Positions 18,147 to 20,022 of a stretch of 20,022 nucleotides of DNA are shown one piece after another; position 1 is the stretch's first letter, and the number at the start of each line of letters is the position of its first letter. The translations under genes and the position numbers were made by a program. Location of the stretch: positions 1-20,022 of IMG/VR virus record IMGVR_UViG_3300024264_001880, one strand, 5' to 3'. The notes below the pieces were generated by a model. It worked only from the letters and a program-made list of their open reading frames with translations. It was not told the DNA's origin and made no database searches. This DNA comes from a virus.

Positions 18147-18979
18147 ATTTTTCGTCTCGTTACCGCAGATTTAAGTCCACTACTTTTTTCACTACGTTGT
18201 TCTTCTATTTCCATATTCATAATCTGTTTTTCGTCAATCAAAGGTTTAGCAGGAGCCTCACGTTCACGTTTAAATGCAGCTGTTGATACAATCAATAGCA
18301 TTATTGCAAGTGGGTCAAATACGAATATAATTGTTAAAATAATCCAACGAACAGCATTATCGTAATATGATTCGGCATCATCACCGTATATCATATCAGC
18401 GATATATTTTACTGGTCCCAATTCTGCTTCTTGGTCCAATTGCTGTCTTAGTATTGGCATCTTTTGTTCGTTAAGCGATACAATCTCATCTACTAAAATA
18501 TCAATATTAGCATTGATTTCGTTACGCTCTGGTGTTTGTACTTTATTGACATAGTTTCTATCTTTCGGTTGACTTGTCTGAAGTACATAATCTAAACTCT
18601 CTAACCTACCAGTGAGATTGTCTAGTTGTAATTGTTTACCATCTAATCTTTTATCTACAATACTTGCTTCAAGGCTATAACTATCACCAGTAATTGATGC
18701 ATCGATATGTGCTTTTGAAAGATATCCAAAGATACCCATGCTTGTTATAAGCATTAATACGACAACTGCTGTGGTAAAATAGGCTCGAACCATGTTATTG
18801 ATTCTATCCCATTCGTAATGTAACCATGCAGCTGATACGATTTTTCCGAACTCTAAAACACTTGCCATAAAAGCAATGCTTAATGCAGCACCACTAAAAA
18901 TAGTCATTAGTCCAATGATACTAAAGTATGCAGCAGTTGTTGCGAGAGTCAAAGATGTAAATAAGGTTAACCATTTCAT
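18143..18979 (-). CDS. Membrane protein with a coiled-coil domain
   Basis: A 278-aa integral membrane protein. Three spans lie near the N-terminus (about residues 8-28, 30-52, 66-88). A long helical, probably coiled-coil stretch follows (100-185: DKRLDGKQLQLDNLTGRLES ... NIDILVDEIVSLNEQ), then a fourth span (212-235: WIILTIIFVFDPLAIMLLIV) and a basic tail. I recall homologs in T4-like marine phages, without a function. The region between spans 3 and 4 would lie in the periplasm if the N-terminus is inside. A role in superinfection exclusion or host-membrane remodelling is plausible but not shown. The ATG lacks a strong ribosome site. Confidence 0.8.
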   Translation of the reverse strand: MKWLTLFTSLTLATTAAYFSIIGLMTIFSGAALSIAFMASVLEFGKIVSAAWLHYEWDRINNMVRAYFTTAVVVLMLITSMGIFGYLSKAHIDASITGDSYSLEASIVDKRLDGKQLQLDNLTGRLESLDYVLQTSQPKDRNYVNKVQTPERNEINANIDILVDEIVSLNEQKMPILRQQLDQEAELGPVKYIADMIYGDDAESYYDNAVRWIILTIIFVFDPLAIMLLIVSTAAFKREREAPAKPLIDEKQIMNMEIEEQRSEKSSGLKSAVTRRKI

Positions 18980-18984
18980 AATAT

Positions 18985-18992
18985 TATTTATT
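18985..18992 (-). promoter_or_regulatory. Possible late-promoter box (AATAAATA)
   Basis: The minus strand has AATAAATA in the 28-base gap after the ALAS stop, one base off the T4 late consensus. The same 8-mer is found at 3169-3176 and 4258-4265, also at gene junctions. Such AT-rich words are common by chance in this DNA. Confidence 0.25.
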
Positions 18993-19007
18993 TCTACAGA
19001 GAATATT

Positions 19008-20022
19008 TCATATTTGTTGGAATGTATCCTCTAATGCTTCAACTAATTCGTACATCATAGTTGTTGTGTGAATCGGAGTTGGAGTAATCCTCAATCGTTC
19101 TGTTCCAACATCTACTGTTGGACTATTAATTGGCTGAATATAAATTCCATGTTTGTTTAAAAGATAATCCGACATCTCTTTACATCGTTTTGCTTCACCA
19201 ACCATTATTGGAATAATATGAGTACAAGCTTCAGGATGTACTTCTAACCCAGCTTCAATTACCATATCTTTAATAATTTTACTATTTCGCTGATGAGTTT
19301 CTCTTACTTCATTATGTTCCATTAAAAATCTTATTGATGCAATACTACCTGCGCACATTACTGGACTTAAACTTGTTGTGAATATAAATCCACTTGCTAC
19401 ACTTCGAATAGCATCAAGAACAGTAGCACCACCAGCAATGTAACCTCCATGGCCACCAAACGCTTTTCCCAAGGTTCCATTTATAATATCTACCCTATCT
19501 GATAATCCTAATTTTTCACAATAACCTGCACCAGTATCACCGTATAAACCTACTGCATGAACTTCGTCAATATAAGTTATTGCATTGTACTTATCTGCTA
19601 AATCACAGATTTCTTTAATTGGTGCAACATCACCGTCCATACTATAAACACTTTCAAATACTATACATGGAGTTTGGAAATTCTCTTGACATGTTTTCAA
19701 TGCCGATTCCAATTCTTCCATATTATTATGTTCCCATATAATCTTATCTGCTCGACTATGTTTAATTCCCATAATCAATGAGGCATGATTTTTATTATCT
19801 GAAACAAAACAAATATTTGGAATAATACGACTGAGAGCGATCATGCTCCATTCGTTAGCTACATAAGCTGAAGTGAATAATAAACCACGTTCTTTCTTAT
19901 GTAATTGTGACAATACATTTTCCAGTGTTACATGGTAATGGGAGGTACCCCCAATATTACGAGTACCTCCACTACCTGAACCTGTTTTATCCAACGCAGT
20001 TTGCATAGCGTCAATAACATAC
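19008..20022 (-). CDS. hemA: 5-aminolevulinate synthase (ALAS), 5' end outside window
   Basis: A PLP enzyme of the alpha-oxoamine synthase family that condenses glycine and succinyl-CoA to 5-aminolevulinate, the first step of heme synthesis by the Shemin route. Diagnostic features from the first visible Met (20006): [17 protein letters not shown] (10-26; the GGTRNI form is typical of ALAS, unlike GGSR in BioF), [14 protein letters not shown], the PLP-contacting DEVHAVG (147-153), the PLP lysine at about 181 in [10 protein letters not shown], and [11 protein letters not shown] near the C-terminus with the substrate-binding arginine. The frame is open to the window edge (..VIDAMQTAL), so some N-terminal residues are missing. 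No disruption is visible and it looks functional. Shemin-pathway genes have been reported in aquatic phages, as I recall. Confidence 0.93.
   Translation of the reverse strand, partial: YVIDAMQTALDKTGSGSGGTRNIGGTSHYHVTLENVLSQLHKKERGLLFTSAYVANEWSMIALSRIIPNICFVSDNKNHASLIMGIKHSRADKIIWEHNNMEELESALKTCQENFQTPCIVFESVYSMDGDVAPIKEICDLADKYNAITYIDEVHAVGLYGDTGAGYCEKLGLSDRVDIINGTLGKAFGGHGGYIAGGATVLDAIRSVASGFIFTTSLSPVMCAGSIASIRFLMEHNEVRETHQRNSKIIKDMVIEAGLEVHPEACTHIIPIMVGEAKRCKEMSDYLLNKHGIYIQPINSPTVDVGTERLRITPTPIHTTTMMYELVEALEDTFQQI

Noticed and set aside
1-20022. tRNA genes
   Set aside because: No GTTCGANNC T-arm with a matching cloverleaf was seen on either strand, although GGTTCGAAAGG near 17030 (within a membrane-protein gene) resembles one.
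1-20022. CRISPR arrays, insertion sequences, attachment sites or integrase genes
   Set aside because: No regularly spaced repeat set, transposase frame or target-site duplication was seen; the only clear direct repeat is the two-copy 20-mer at 14904-14956.

Overview
This window looks like part of a T4-like (myovirus-type) marine phage genome. It is AT-rich and tightly packed, and every convincing gene lies on the minus strand. The gene set is typical of T4-like marine phages: a T4 RNase H-type 5' nuclease, a PhoH ATPase, an MGME1/RecB-like exonuclease, an ATP-dependent DNA ligase, a RuvC-like resolvase, a dNMP kinase, a GroES-type co-chaperonin and many small conserved hypotheticals. A 5-aminolevulinate synthase (Shemin pathway) and a bS21 ribosomal protein point to an alphaproteobacterial host, SAR11/Pelagibacter being my best guess. 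The host is inferred, not shown.

Layout, read in the direction of transcription (from 20 kb down to 1):
(a) 20.0-15.4 kb: a run of overlapping genes. They encode ALAS (cut by the window edge), a four-helix membrane/coiled-coil protein, GroES, a YbaN/DUF454 membrane protein, several tiny membrane or acidic proteins, a glutaredoxin, two very small basic or membrane proteins, and a thermonuclease. No strong promoter is visible in this stretch.
(b) 14.96-13.57 kb: a regulatory and RNA island almost free of protein genes. It has a pair of direct repeats, two perfect sigma70-type promoters 100 bp apart, a candidate ~564-nt highly structured ncRNA ending in a textbook terminator, then bS21 on its own promoter with no room for a leader, then a second structured RNA element (~174 nt) closed by a perfect 10-bp stem.
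(c) 13.55-10.1 kb: a conserved basic protein, DNA ligase, small hypotheticals, a SleB-type cell-wall hydrolase and a RuvC-like resolvase.
(d) 10.1-7.2 kb: dNMP kinase and two glycosyltransferases.
(e) 7.2-4.9 kb: RNase H, a DUF6433-like protein, a 47-aa basic protein and a sulfotransferase-like protein.
(f) 4.85-1.8 kb: HAD nucleotidase, an FmdB-like protein, PhoH, a hypothetical and the MGME1-like exonuclease.
(g) 1.8 kb to the left end: an HD-domain (ppGpp-hydrolase-like) protein and small hypotheticals, each behind a strong promoter.

Ten complete promoters of one tight design recur: a perfect TTGACA, a 17-bp spacer (16 once), and an extended -10 TGnTATAAT or TGnTACAAT, usually preceded by GG or GGG. 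An eleventh -35 lies at the left edge. They divide regions b-g into about nine transcription units and look like host-sigma70 early promoters. Together the genes serve nucleotide supply and DNA processing, redirection of the host (heme precursor supply, chaperonin, ribosomal protein, alarmone hydrolysis), and surface or DNA decoration. The most interesting element is the RNA island around bS21.
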